Shown: positions 1 through 7,723 of the stretch, one piece after another | How the letters are laid out: the number at the start of each line of letters is the position of its first letter | Numbering within the stretch: the first letter of the stretch is position 1 | Source of the DNA: an uncultured Bacteroidales bacterium | GTDB taxonomy: Bacteria > Bacteroidota > Bacteroidia > Bacteroidales > UBA932 | NCBI GenBank assembly: GCA_944326325.1 | Contig: CALVDQ010000015.1 | Coordinates: 1 to 56,256 of the forward strand | Direction of reading: 5' to 3' | Length of the DNA: 56,256 nucleotides | Translations under genes and position numbers: made by a program | The notes under the pieces: model-generated | What the model was told of the DNA's origin: nothing | Database searches by the model: none | Seen by the model: only the letters and a program-made list of their open reading frames with translations

Positions 1-136
1 CCCCAGTCGCTGCGCGACAGCCCCTTGTTAAGGGGCGTCACCCTCAACCGCTCCCTCTCCGGGAGCCCTGTCGCAGGACGTTGTCCTGCTCCTCAGCGGT
101 GTTCGATGTAATTCAACAAGTTAAATTTCATCGAAC
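1..136. repeat. Cluster of five consecutive hairpins at the window edge
   Basis: Five inverted repeats follow one another: GTCGC/GCGAC (6-18), GCCCCTT/AAGGGGC (20-36, loop GTT), GCTCCC/GGGAGC (50-66), GCAGGAC/GTCCTGC (73-89, loop GTT) and GTTCGATG/CATCGAAC (101-136, whose stem extends through AATT/AATT with one T-T mismatch). They lie just past the nrdD stop codon on its 3' side. None is followed by a T-run on the minus strand, so a simple intrinsic terminator is not obvious. The block may be an extragenic palindromic repeat or a structured RNA. It is cut by the window edge, so its full extent is unknown. Confidence 0.6.
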
Positions 137-141
137 TCACG

Positions 142-2349
142 TTATTTATGTACGACGCGGTCCTTCAGTTCGGCAAGCTTGGCGCTGTTCCACCTTCCTG
201 TCGTACCTACCAGGTATCCTGTGATCCTCTGCAGCTTGTCAATATTCCTGCTGTGGCACTTCGGACATTCCTCAAGGTCGGCGTCAGCGTTTTCAAACCC
301 GCAATCCATACAGCGGTTCCTGTTATGGTTGACTGAACCGTATCCCATATTGTATTTGTCCATGAGATCCACGATGGCCATGATCGCTTCCGGATTATGG
401 GTCGCATCCCCGTCAATCTCGACATAGAAGATGTGTCCTCCTCCTGTCAGGGCATGGTAAGGGGCCTCGACTTCGGCCTTGTGTTTCGGAGTGCAGTGGT
501 AGTATACCGGAACATGGTTCGAGTTCGTATAGTATTCCTTGTCCGTAACTCCCGGGATGATGCCGAATTTCTTCTTGTCCATCTTGGTGAACCGTCCGGC
601 GAGACCTTCCGCCGGGGTGGCGAGCACGCTGAAATTGTGCTGGTACCTTTCGGAGAATTCGTTGACCTTGTCCCTCATGTAGGATACGATGCGCAGCCCG
701 AGTTCCTGGGCTTCTGCTGATTCTCCGTGATGCTTGCCTGTCAAGGCTATGAGGGCTTCTGCAAGTCCGATGAAGCCAACTCCGAGGGTCCCCTGGTTTA
801 TGACGGACTCAATGGTGTCGTCCTCCTTGAGATTTTCACTGCCGAGCCAGAGCGCTCCCATGAGCAGAGGGAACTGCTTCTTCATCGCGGTCTTCTGGAA
901 ATCGTATCTTTCGCAAAGCTGCTTGGCGGTGATGTTCATGGCCCAGTCGAGCTTTTCGAAGAACATCTGTATCCTCTTGTTCTTGTCCGGCTCGTTCATG
1001 CACTCGATGGCAAGCCTTACAATATTTATTGTAGTAAACGAAAGGTTTCCCCTGCCTATGGATGTCTTGGGCCCGAAACGGTTCTCGAACACCCTTGTCC
1101 GGCAACCCATCGTAGCCACTTCGTAGTTGTACCTTTCCGGATCGTCAGCCCTCCAGAGCTCGTGCCGGTTGAATGTCGCGTCGAGGTTGAGGAAGTTCGG
1201 GAAGAAACGCCTTGCGGATACCTTGCAGGCGAACTTGTACAGGTCGTAGTTCCTGTCTTCCGGCAGATAGCTTACTCCTCTCTTCTTTTTCCATATCTGT
1301 ATCGGGAAGATGGCCGTGGAACCGTTGCCTACGCCTTCGTAGGTCGTGTTGAGGATTTCCCTGATAACGCACCTGCCCTCGGCGGAGGTATCCGTTCCGT
1401 AGTTTATCGAGCTGAACACTACCTGGTTGCCTCCTCTGGAATGTATGGAGTTCATGTTGTGTACGAATGCCTCCATGGACTGGTGTACCCTGCTTACCGT
1501 CATGTTGATGGCGTGCTGGAGCACCCTTTCGTCCCCCTGGATCCCAAGCAGATCCCTCTTGATATAGTCATCCAGACGAATATCCTTCAGATGGCTGAAG
1601 TCCTTCCCGAGCATGTCGCTTATCTTGTCTATCTCCTCGTGGAAGGTCTTTCTGACGAACGGGGCCATATAGAAGTCGAATGCAGGAATGGCCTGGCCGC
1701 CGTGCATCTCGTTCTGTACGGTCTCCATGGATATGCACCCCAGAATGCTTGCCGTTTCTATCCGTTTTGCCGGACGCGATTCCCCATGTCCTGCGAAGAA
1801 CCCGTTCTTCAGGATCTTGTCCAGAGGATGCTGGACGCAGGTGAGACTCTTGGTCGGGTAGTAGTCCTTGTCATGTATGTGGATGTATCCGTTCTTTACG
1901 GCCTCCTTGACGTCCTCGGAAAGAAGGCATTCGTCCACGAAGGATTTGGTGGACTCGGAAGCGAACTTCATCATCATGCCGGCCGGGGTGTCCGCGTTCA
2001 TGTTTGCGTTCTCCCTCGTGACATCGGTAGCCTGTGCCTCGATTATCTCCTTGAATATCTCGCGCGACTTCGCCTTTCTCGCAAGGTTTCTCTGGTTACG
2101 GTATGCGATGTATTTCTTGGCGACCTCCTTGCGTGGACTGTTCATGAGCTCCATCTCCACGTGGTCCTGGATGTCCTCCACGCTCATGCTTTCTGTCTCT
2201 ATCCTGGCTATCGCTGCGGCGATTTCTGCGGCAAGCACTATATCTTCGCCCTCTTCGGTGACGTCCATCGCCTTCAGCACTGCATCCACGATTTTCCTCT
2301 TGTCAAAGTCGACAATCCTCCCGTCACGCTTTATTACAAATTTTACCAT
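142..2349 (-). CDS. nrdD: Anaerobic ribonucleoside-triphosphate reductase (class III)
   Basis: Reduces ribonucleoside triphosphates to deoxyribonucleotides without oxygen, using a glycyl radical. The 735-residue protein has an N-terminal ATP-cone (about residues 1-90, beginning MVKFVIKRDGR), the large catalytic barrel, and a C-terminal zinc site with C680/C683 and C695/C698. The glycyl radical motif R708-x-x-G711-Y is followed by a conserved tail. Length and domain order are normal for the family. The activating radical-SAM enzyme NrdG is not in this window; it may lie beyond the left edge. The gene appears to have its own promoter (minus-strand TATATTTG at 2419-2426), about 70 bases before the start. 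A DnaA-box-like sequence and short direct repeats lie further upstream. Confidence 0.97.
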   Translation of the reverse strand: MVKFVIKRDGRIVDFDKRKIVDAVLKAMDVTEEGEDIVLAAEIAAAIARIETESMSVEDIQDHVEMELMNSPRKEVAKKYIAYRNQRNLARKAKSREIFKEIIEAQATDVTRENANMNADTPAGMMMKFASESTKSFVDECLLSEDVKEAVKNGYIHIHDKDYYPTKSLTCVQHPLDKILKNGFFAGHGESRPAKRIETASILGCISMETVQNEMHGGQAIPAFDFYMAPFVRKTFHEEIDKISDMLGKDFSHLKDIRLDDYIKRDLLGIQGDERVLQHAINMTVSRVHQSMEAFVHNMNSIHSRGGNQVVFSSINYGTDTSAEGRCVIREILNTTYEGVGNGSTAIFPIQIWKKKRGVSYLPEDRNYDLYKFACKVSARRFFPNFLNLDATFNRHELWRADDPERYNYEVATMGCRTRVFENRFGPKTSIGRGNLSFTTINIVRLAIECMNEPDKNKRIQMFFEKLDWAMNITAKQLCERYDFQKTAMKKQFPLLMGALWLGSENLKEDDTIESVINQGTLGVGFIGLAEALIALTGKHHGESAEAQELGLRIVSYMRDKVNEFSERYQHNFSVLATPAEGLAGRFTKMDKKKFGIIPGVTDKEYYTNSNHVPVYYHCTPKHKAEVEAPYHALTGGGHIFYVEIDGDATHNPEAIMAIVDLMDKYNMGYGSVNHNRNRCMDCGFENADADLEECPKCHSRNIDKLQRITGYLVGTTGRWNSAKLAELKDRVVHK

Positions 2350-2418
2350 AATCAGAGATAATTATATAAATTGAGAAAAGAAATAAAACGGCGGCTGTCA
2401 TCCTGGACAACCCGGGAA

Positions 2419-2426
2419 CAAATATA
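2419..2426 (-). promoter_or_regulatory. Predicted nrdD promoter (-7 box)
   Basis: Reading the minus strand the sequence is TATATTTG, an exact match to the Bacteroidetes -7 element TAnnTTTG. It lies 70 bases upstream of the nrdD ATG. Confidence 0.6.
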
Positions 2427-2435
2427 GCCCAATTA

Positions 2436-2476
2436 TCCGAACAATGTCGGACAATGTCCGGAAAAAGTTATCCACA
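2436..2476. promoter_or_regulatory. Possible nrdD operator: direct repeats plus DnaA box
   Basis: The plus strand carries two tandem copies, ACAATGTCGG (2441-2450) and ACAATGTCCGG (2451-2461). TCCGA (2436-2440) and TCGGA (2447-2451) form an inverted pair around the first. TTATCCACA at 2468-2476 is a perfect match to the consensus DnaA box. All of this sits just upstream of the nrdD promoter. Regulation of nrd genes by DnaA is known in E. coli; here it is only an inference. Confidence 0.4.
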
Positions 2477-2483
2477 ATAAAGA

Positions 2484-2517
2484 AAACCCCTGTTAACTCA
2501 CTGGTTGACAAGGGTTT
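2484..2517 (-). terminator. Intrinsic terminator of the phosphopantetheinyl transferase gene
   Basis: AAACCC(C)TGTTAAC pairs with GTTGACA(A)GGGTTT around a TCACTG loop, with one mismatch and one G-T pair. On the minus strand the stem is followed by TTTTCTTTATTG. It lies 56 bases past the stop codon of the gene at 2573-3208 and separates it from nrdD. Confidence 0.75.
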
Positions 2518-2572
2518 ATGATAAAATTAAATTAGAAATTTTCAAAATTGTATAACAACTCTGTTTCGTAGC

Positions 2573-3208
2573 CTAACCTACAACCCAGACCAGGACATGC
2601 CTGTCGAAGAAAACGTATCCGAGCTCGAATTCCTCCTCGTGGCCGTCCTTGTGGGTGAATGTGGCCTCGAGTTCTCCCTTGCCCTTGAGCGTGAATTTCT
2701 CGACCTCTATCTGCTCGGCGAAATCCACCCGGTTCTGGGACATCCTTTTGTATATGGCCTCCTTCGCGCACCAGTAGATTGCAAGCTGCTCGTTCTTCTG
2801 GTCATCGTCAAGATCCTCGATCTCCTCTTCCGAAAGGGCCTTCTGCTCCACGGCTGAAAAGTCCCTGTCCAGGGATTCTATGTCTATGCCGAGGTCGTCT
2901 TCCTGGTGGGTTATGACGGCGACATATTTGTCGGAGTGGGTGATGCTGATGTTCGTTATGCAGTTCTCGAGGAAAGGCTTGCCGTTGTCGTGATGTCCGA
3001 GATATACCTTTTCTTCGAACATCTCGTTCAGGAGAGCCCTTACTGCAAGTTTCTGCTTGCGCAGGCTTTCGCTCCTTATCAGGGAAATCTCCTCCATCTC
3101 GTCTGTGGGCACGGAACTCATGTCTATGAGTTCCTGCTCGGTTTCCGTAATCTTCCAGACTCCGATTTCCGCTTTGTTGTCAAGGGTTTTCCTTAAATAT
3201 AGTCCCAT
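2573..3208 (-). CDS. 4'-phosphopantetheinyl transferase superfamily protein
   Basis: Transfers the phosphopantetheine arm of coenzyme A to a serine of a carrier protein, producing holo acyl carrier protein or peptidyl carrier protein. The 211-residue protein is of Sfp/Gsp size. It shows the two family signatures: GIDIE at 107-111 (magnesium-binding Asp109, Glu111) and W146-C-A-K149-E150-x-x-x-K154. Its target carrier cannot be read from the context, because no carrier protein or polyketide gene is nearby. It is probably monocistronic: a terminator follows, and the upstream gap holds no gene in the same transcript apart from one doubtful small frame. Confidence 0.9.
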   Translation of the reverse strand: MGLYLRKTLDNKAEIGVWKITETEQELIDMSSVPTDEMEEISLIRSESLRKQKLAVRALLNEMFEEKVYLGHHDNGKPFLENCITNISITHSDKYVAVITHQEDDLGIDIESLDRDFSAVEQKALSEEEIEDLDDDQKNEQLAIYWCAKEAIYKRMSQNRVDFAEQIEVEKFTLKGKGELEATFTHKDGHEEEFELGYVFFDRHVLVWVVG

Positions 3209-3263
3209 TATGCAAAATGTCTTTTAGTCCGTTGTTATGCTGCCAGTCGTGAAAAGTCCCTGA

Positions 3264-3464
3264 TCATGACGCCGTCTCCCCTGTGATACCGATGTACAGG
3301 AAACCCGTATGCGCCGAATATGCACATACGAGATAGCTTCCCTCTCCTTCATCGGGAGCGGAAGATTCACCGAGTATCATGAAAATGCAGTTCGACAGCG
3401 GATCGTCAGACATCGCGTCCGCTTCGATATTCGAAGTCTTTGCTATTGGACTGGGAGGTTCCAC
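3264..3464 (-). CDS. Doubtful small open reading frame (66 residues, GTG start)
   Basis: A short frame in the 537-base gap between the phosphopantetheinyl transferase and malate dehydrogenase genes. It would start with GTG and has no obvious signal peptide or Shine-Dalgarno sequence. The segment SNIEADAMSDDP faintly recalls the NVEALA-type peptides common in Bacteroidales, but without their N-terminal signal sequence, so it could be a decayed remnant. A minus-strand TATATTTG box at 3535-3542 could transcribe it. I cannot assign a function, and it may not be a gene. Confidence 0.2.
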   Translation of the reverse strand: MEPPSPIAKTSNIEADAMSDDPLSNCIFMILGESSAPDEGEGSYLVCAYSAHTGFLYIGITGETAS

Positions 3465-3488
3465 GTGTTATCTTTGTTTTAATTTGTT

Positions 3489-3521
3489 GCGCAGGTGTCA
3501 CCGGCATTGGCCGGTATGCGC
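3489..3521. promoter_or_regulatory. Two-tier palindrome between two facing promoters
   Basis: The outer arms are GCGCA (3489-3493) and TGCGC (3517-3521); the inner arms are ACCGGC (3500-3505) and GCCGGT (3510-3515) around ATTG. A plus promoter box (3470-3477, with TTG 20 bases upstream) and a minus promoter box (3535-3542) point at each other across it. Transcripts from both would therefore carry the hairpin at their 5' ends. It may be an operator or an RNA structure. Confidence 0.4.
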
Positions 3522-3644
3522 GGATTCCAGACTGCAAATATAGATATTTTTTTGATACTCCGGCAGTGTCGGCCCGAAAATTCTTGCCGGAGACAGCTTT
3601 TGCCGCCGCCCTTACATGACGTGGTTTTATTGCTGGGATCAGCC

Positions 3645-3675
3645 TTGTTTATTGCACCTAAATTTATTATATTTG
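3645..3675 (+). promoter_or_regulatory. Predicted mdh promoter
   Basis: TTG at 3645-3647, a 20-base spacer, and TATATTTG at 3668-3675 match the Bacteroidetes -33/-7 promoter. Transcription would start near 3682, about 64 bases before the mdh ATG. Confidence 0.7.
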
Positions 3676-3745
3676 CCGAATGCGGGAACGGGAAATCCCG
3701 CAGATATTACCCGGAATATTTTATTGACGTTAATATTAATGTATT

Positions 3746-4741
3746 ATGGATTTTCTGACAAATGACAAATTGACCATTATCGGCGCAGCCGGTATGATCG
3801 GGTCGAATATGGCTCAGACAGCCTTGATGATGAAGCTCACTCCGAACGTATGCCTTTACGATCCGTTTGCCACAGGCCTTGAAGGCGTGGCTGAGGAGAT
3901 GTTCCACTGTGCATTTGACGGAGCGGCCATCACCTATACTTCCGATATAAAGGAGGCTCTTACGGGAGCCAAATATGTGGTTTCTTCTGGCGGAGCTCCG
4001 CGCAAGCAGGGAATGACCCGCGAAGACCTGCTGAAAGGCAACTGCGAGATAGCCGAGCAGCTCGGCAAGGATATCAAGGCGTATTGTCCTGATGTTAGAC
4101 ACGTGGTGATCATTTTCAATCCTGCGGACCTTACCGGCCTTGTCACCCTTCTCCATTCCGGCCTGAAGCCGTCCCAGCTCACAACTCTTGCGGCTCTTGA
4201 TTCTACAAGGCTCCAGAGTGCGCTTGCCAAGGAATTCGGTGTACAGCAGTGCAAGGTGACCGGCTGCCATACATACGGCGGACACGGGGAGCAGATGGCA
4301 GTGTTCGCATCCGAGGCCAAGGTGGACGGAACACCTTTTACAGAGCTTCTCGGCACAAGGCTCCCTCTTGTAAGGTGGGATGAGATCAAGCAGGATGTCA
4401 TCCAGGGCGGAAAGAAGATTATCGAACTGAGAGGACGTTCCTCGTTCCAGAGCCCGGCATACGTGTCCATCGAGATGATCGGCGCAGCTATGGGCGGCAG
4501 AAAGTTCGAGTGGCCGGCAGGATGTTATGTTAACACTCCTGAATACCATAACGTCATGATGGCCATGCCGACGGTCATCGACGCCACCGGTGTCCACTAT
4601 ACGGATGTGAAGGGTACCGCCGAGGAGATGGCAGCCCTTGAGGCTTCTTATGAGCACCTCTGCAAGATGAGGGACGAGATTATCGGTCTCGGCATCATAC
4701 CTGCAGTCGCAGACTGGAAGTCCGTCAATCCTAATCTGTAG
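3746..4741 (+). CDS. mdh: Malate dehydrogenase
   Basis: Interconverts malate and oxaloacetate with NAD in the cytoplasm. In Bacteroidales this serves the reductive branch leading to fumarate and succinate. The 331-residue protein belongs to the lactate/malate dehydrogenase fold. It has a Rossmann motif G13-x-x-G16-x-x-G19, the substrate-binding arginines R86, R92 and R155, and a catalytic histidine H180 in GGHGEQM. The ATG at 3746 is preceded by a well-formed promoter and followed by an intrinsic terminator, so the gene is probably transcribed alone. Length is slightly above the 310-320 residues of many bacterial enzymes and is usual for the Bacteroidetes type. Confidence 0.93.
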   Translation: MDFLTNDKLTIIGAAGMIGSNMAQTALMMKLTPNVCLYDPFATGLEGVAEEMFHCAFDGAAITYTSDIKEALTGAKYVVSSGGAPRKQGMTREDLLKGNCEIAEQLGKDIKAYCPDVRHVVIIFNPADLTGLVTLLHSGLKPSQLTTLAALDSTRLQSALAKEFGVQQCKVTGCHTYGGHGEQMAVFASEAKVDGTPFTELLGTRLPLVRWDEIKQDVIQGGKKIIELRGRSSFQSPAYVSIEMIGAAMGGRKFEWPAGCYVNTPEYHNVMMAMPTVIDATGVHYTDVKGTAEEMAALEASYEHLCKMRDEIIGLGIIPAVADWKSVNPNL

Positions 4742-4779
4742 GAGGCAGCGGTCCGGATATAATCAAGACAAATTCTTTC

Positions 4780-4814
4780 GAGGACGCCGGTTTGGGCTGA
4801 CGTCCTCGTTTTTT
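4780..4814 (+). terminator. Intrinsic terminator of mdh
   Basis: GAGGACG (4780-4786) pairs perfectly with CGTCCTC (4801-4807) and is followed directly by GTTTTTT. It ends 43 bases before the transketolase ATG. Confidence 0.85.
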
Positions 4815-4856
4815 GATAAAGGACAATCAGTTTTCTTAAGACATACAATCGGGATT

Positions 4857-6869
4857 ATGAACGACAAGCGAATTATGGACAGGGCTGCCGACAATATCAG
4901 GATACTGGCTGCTTCGATGGTTGAAAAAGCGAAATCAGGGCATCCTGGAGGAGCCATGGGAGGTGCGGATTTTATCAATGTTCTGTTTTCGGAATATCTG
5001 GTCTATGATCCGGAGAATCCGTACTGGGAGAGCAGGGACCGCTTTTTCCTTGACCCTGGACATATGTCTCCTATGCTGTATTCCGTACTTGCCTTGTCCG
5101 GTAAGTTTACACTTGACGAATTGAAACAGTTCCGGCAGTGGGGAAGTCCGGTCCCGGGGCATCCGGAAGTCAATGTCGGCCGCGGCATCGAAAATACTTC
5201 AGGACCTCTGGGGCAGGGACATACTTTTGCGGTAGGCGCAGCCATTGCGGCCAAGTTCCTCAAGGCGCGTCTCGGGGATCAGATGGGCCAGACCATCTAT
5301 GCCTATATATCTGACGGCGGTATCCAGGAGGAGATATCCCAGGGCGCAGGGCGTATCGCAGGGCATCTCGGGCTCGATAACCTCATCATGTTCTATGATT
5401 CCAACGATATCCAGCTCTCATCCACGACAAGCGAGGTGACAAGCGAGGATGTGGAGATGAAGTACAGGGCATGGGGCTGGGAAGTCTTTTGTATCGACGG
5501 TAACGATGCCGGACAGATACGCAAGGCCCTCGATGCGGCCTTGAAGGTGGAAGGCCGGCCGACCCTCATCATCGGGCATACTGTGATGGGAAAGGGTGCC
5601 CGCAGGGCTGACAACACAAGCTATGAGAACTGCTGTGCCACGCACGGGGCTCCACTCGGCGGTGATGCATATATCAATACTATAAGGAATCTCGGCGGCG
5701 ATCCTGAAGACCCGTTCCGGATTTTCCCTGAAGTAGAGGCCCTTTACGAAGCCAGAAGACGTGAATTGAAGGAGATTGTCAGGGAGCGAAAGGCCCGCCA
5801 GGAAGAATGGGCCGAGGAAAATCCAGGACTTGCGGCCAAGATGAAGGAATGGTTTTCCGGCAAGGCCCCTTCCGTGGACTGGGCTTCCATTGTACAGAAG
5901 CCTGGCTGTGCCACAAGGGCGGCGTCTTCCGCTGTCCTGGGAGTGCTTGCCGGGGAAGTGGAAAACATGATAGTCGCTTCTGCGGACCTTTCCAATTCGG
6001 ACAAGACAGACGGTTTCCTGAAGAAGACCCATGCATTCAGGAAAGGGGACTTTTCCGGAGCATTCTTCCAGGCCGGCGTGTCTGAACTCACCATGGCCTG
6101 CTGTTGTATAGGAATGATGCTTCATGGCGGTGTGATAGCGGCCTGCGGTACGTTCTTCGTATTCTCGGATTATATGAAGCCTGCGGTCAGGATGGCGGCA
6201 CTGATGGAAACCCCGGTGAAATTCATCTGGACACACGATGCGTTCAGGGTGGGTGAGGACGGTCCGACACATGAACCTGTGGAGCAGGAGATGCAGCTCC
6301 GTCTCATGGAAAGGCTGAAGAACCATAGCGGAAAGAATTCGATGCTTGTCCTGCGTCCTGCCGATGCGGAAGAGACCACGCAGGCCTGGAAACTTGCCAT
6401 GGAGAATACGGCCACTCCTACGGCTCTGGTCTTTTCCCGTCAGAATATAGATAACCTTCCGGATGGCAATGACTATTCTTCAGTCTCCAGAGGTGCCTAT
6501 ATCGTCAGCGGTTCGGATGAAGACCCGGATGTCGTGCTTGTGGCTTCCGGCTCGGAAGTTTCCACTCTTGTGGCGGGGGCGGCACTCCTGAGAGCTGACG
6601 GGGTACGTGTCAGGGTGGTTTCAGTACCTTCGGAGGGACTTTTCAGGTCCCAGGACAAGGTCTATCAGGAGAGTGTCATACCGTCCGGTGCCAAGGTATT
6701 CGGTCTCACAGCCGGACTTCCGGTGACGCTGGAGAGTCTCGTCGGGGCAAACGGTAAAGTCTGGGGCCTTGAATCGTTCGGTTTTTCCGCTCCATACAAG
6801 GTGCTGGACGAGAAGCTCGGCTTCACGGCGGACAATGTATACAGGCAGGTTAAGGCAATGCTTGCATAG
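4857..6869 (+). CDS. tkt: Transketolase
   Basis: Thiamine-diphosphate enzyme of the non-oxidative pentose phosphate pathway that moves two-carbon ketol units between sugar phosphates. The 670 residues give the full three-domain enzyme. The motif SGHPGG occurs at 27-32, with H29 near the cofactor. The cofactor/magnesium region reads ISDGG at 151-155 with D153 and then DSND at 181-184, so the usual GDG is SDG here, a variant I associate with Bacteroidetes enzymes. The pyrimidine-binding domain and the C-terminal domain follow without interruption. No clear promoter box was seen between the mdh terminator and the ATG. Confidence 0.96.
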   Translation: MNDKRIMDRAADNIRILAASMVEKAKSGHPGGAMGGADFINVLFSEYLVYDPENPYWESRDRFFLDPGHMSPMLYSVLALSGKFTLDELKQFRQWGSPVPGHPEVNVGRGIENTSGPLGQGHTFAVGAAIAAKFLKARLGDQMGQTIYAYISDGGIQEEISQGAGRIAGHLGLDNLIMFYDSNDIQLSSTTSEVTSEDVEMKYRAWGWEVFCIDGNDAGQIRKALDAALKVEGRPTLIIGHTVMGKGARRADNTSYENCCATHGAPLGGDAYINTIRNLGGDPEDPFRIFPEVEALYEARRRELKEIVRERKARQEEWAEENPGLAAKMKEWFSGKAPSVDWASIVQKPGCATRAASSAVLGVLAGEVENMIVASADLSNSDKTDGFLKKTHAFRKGDFSGAFFQAGVSELTMACCCIGMMLHGGVIAACGTFFVFSDYMKPAVRMAALMETPVKFIWTHDAFRVGEDGPTHEPVEQEMQLRLMERLKNHSGKNSMLVLRPADAEETTQAWKLAMENTATPTALVFSRQNIDNLPDGNDYSSVSRGAYIVSGSDEDPDVVLVASGSEVSTLVAGAALLRADGVRVRVVSVPSEGLFRSQDKVYQESVIPSGAKVFGLTAGLPVTLESLVGANGKVWGLESFGFSAPYKVLDEKLGFTADNVYRQVKAMLA

Positions 6870-6892
6870 AGAACGGGATATCGGTAGATTAT

Positions 6893-6930
6893 AAAAAACA
6901 AGAAGGAGGCAGATGATTCTGCCTCCTTCT
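6893..6930 (-). terminator. Intrinsic terminator downstream of tRNA-Pro
   Basis: A perfect 13-bp stem, AGAAGGAGGCAGA (6901-6913) with TCTGCCTCCTTCT (6918-6930), has a four-base loop. On the minus strand it is followed by TGTTTTTTAT, so it mainly stops the tRNA transcript. On the plus strand no T-run follows, although the stem could still protect the transketolase mRNA end. Confidence 0.85.
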
Positions 6931-6935
6931 TAAGG

Positions 6936-7009
6936 TCGGGGTACTGTGACTCGAACACAGGACCCTCTGGTCCCAAACCAGATGCGCTAGCCAACTGCGC
7001 CACACCCCG
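6936..7009 (-). tRNA. tRNA-Pro (anticodon TGG)
   Basis: A 74-base cloverleaf on the minus strand. The acceptor stem CGGGGTG pairs with TACCCCG (one G-T pair), with discriminator base A. The D stem is GCGC/GCGC. The anticodon stem TCTGG/CCAGA encloses TTTGGGA with anticodon TGG. The T stem CTGTG/CACAG encloses TTCGAGT. The 3' CCA is not encoded. A promoter lies about 28 bases upstream and a strong terminator downstream, so it is a single-gene transcript. Confidence 0.95.
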
Positions 7010-7036
7010 AAACTTCTCTTCTTTCGAATTGGACTG

Positions 7037-7066
7037 CAAATATAGGATGATTTTTCCTAATTGCAA
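7037..7066 (-). promoter_or_regulatory. Predicted tRNA-Pro promoter
   Basis: On the minus strand TTG (7064-7066), a 19-base spacer and TATATTTG (7037-7044) form a full Bacteroidetes-type promoter. Transcription would start about 20 bases before the mature tRNA. Confidence 0.75.
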
Positions 7067-7111
7067 AACTTTTCACGGAAAATAAGTCAAAAAGCTTTAA
7101 GGAGCATTTCT

Positions 7112-7609
7112 TCAGTCTTCGTTGTTAAGCCTGTACTCCATTCTGGATATTATCCGCACGAGGTCCTTTTTCAGTCCCTCGACAGACAGCACCTCCCCGT
7201 TCTGTTCAAAAGTGACCCGGTCTTCATATTTTCTTGCAAGCCTGGCACCTGCCGATTTCAGCCGGAACGTCATTTTCCCGACACTTTCATGTTCGACTTC
7301 ATATCCGAAATCCTGCATCAGAGAGATTATCTGTACCCGGTTTGTGCTCAGGTTCCCTTTTATCCCGGGGATGGACCTGGTATAGCTCAGCTTTGGATAG
7401 ACTGCCGATATGGCGACCATGATGGCAAGAATCTCCCAAAGGGAAGTGTACCCGTCCCGGAACATGGTCTCAATGTCCAGTTCCACCGTACCGCTTATTA
7501 CAAACACCGCGATAATCAGAACGAACAGCAGGGTGAAATATATGAATGTCTTCAGGGCCCGTATGAAATATCTCATCTTCCTCTTGTTTTTCAATGCTTG
7601 TCTTTCCAT
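7112..7609 (-). CDS. Membrane protein of unknown function
   Basis: I do not recognise a named family. The 165-residue protein from the ATG at 7609 has a basic N-terminus and two hydrophobic segments: one running FIYFTLLFVLIIAVFVI, the other around EILAIMVAISAVY. A soluble C-terminal half follows, rich in charged residues. The frame stays open upstream to a TTG at 7660, but a minus-strand TATATTTG box at 7658-7665 puts the transcript start near 7651, inside that extension, so 7609 is preferred. The leader contains a hairpin GGTTGC/GCAACC (7626-7647). It is divergent from the coiled-coil gene at 7724. Confidence 0.7.
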   Translation of the reverse strand: MERQALKNKRKMRYFIRALKTFIYFTLLFVLIIAVFVISGTVELDIETMFRDGYTSLWEILAIMVAISAVYPKLSYTRSIPGIKGNLSTNRVQIISLMQDFGYEVEHESVGKMTFRLKSAGARLARKYEDRVTFEQNGEVLSVEGLKKDLVRIISRMEYRLNNED

Positions 7610-7657
7610 TCCGGCGTAAACCGTAGGTTGCGGGTCGTCCTGCAACCCGCTGTCCGG

Positions 7658-7696
7658 CAAATATAGTGGTAAATTTCCTACAAATCGCTATATTTG
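7658..7696. promoter_or_regulatory. Divergent promoter pair
   Basis: The minus-strand box TATATTTG (7658-7665) serves the membrane protein gene; the plus-strand box TATATTTG (7689-7696) lies 27 bases before the ATG at 7724. The two boxes are identical and only 23 bases apart, so the two promoters must overlap. Confidence 0.6.
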
Positions 7697-7723
7697 TAAA
7701 ATAATGGCTAAAAATCAGAAATC

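Larger units (their letters stand above)
3209..3745. other. 537-base intergenic region with facing promoters and two hairpins
   Basis: No confident gene is present. The region holds a plus-strand box TATCTTTG (3470-3477), a minus-strand box TATATTTG (3535-3542), a two-tier palindrome between them, and a second hairpin, CTCCGGCA (3558-3565) with TGCCGGAG (3585-3592). The malate dehydrogenase promoter lies at the right end. The hairpins have no T-run on the correct side to be terminators. Confidence 0.5.

Noticed and set aside
727..2361. A 544-codon open frame on the plus strand
   Set aside because: It is antisense to nrdD, has low-complexity composition typical of a shadow frame, and no recognisable domain; nrdD is certain.
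3558..3592. Hairpin CTCCGGCA/TGCCGGAG as a terminator
   Set aside because: The T-run is on the wrong side for either strand, so it is listed only as a palindrome in the gap.
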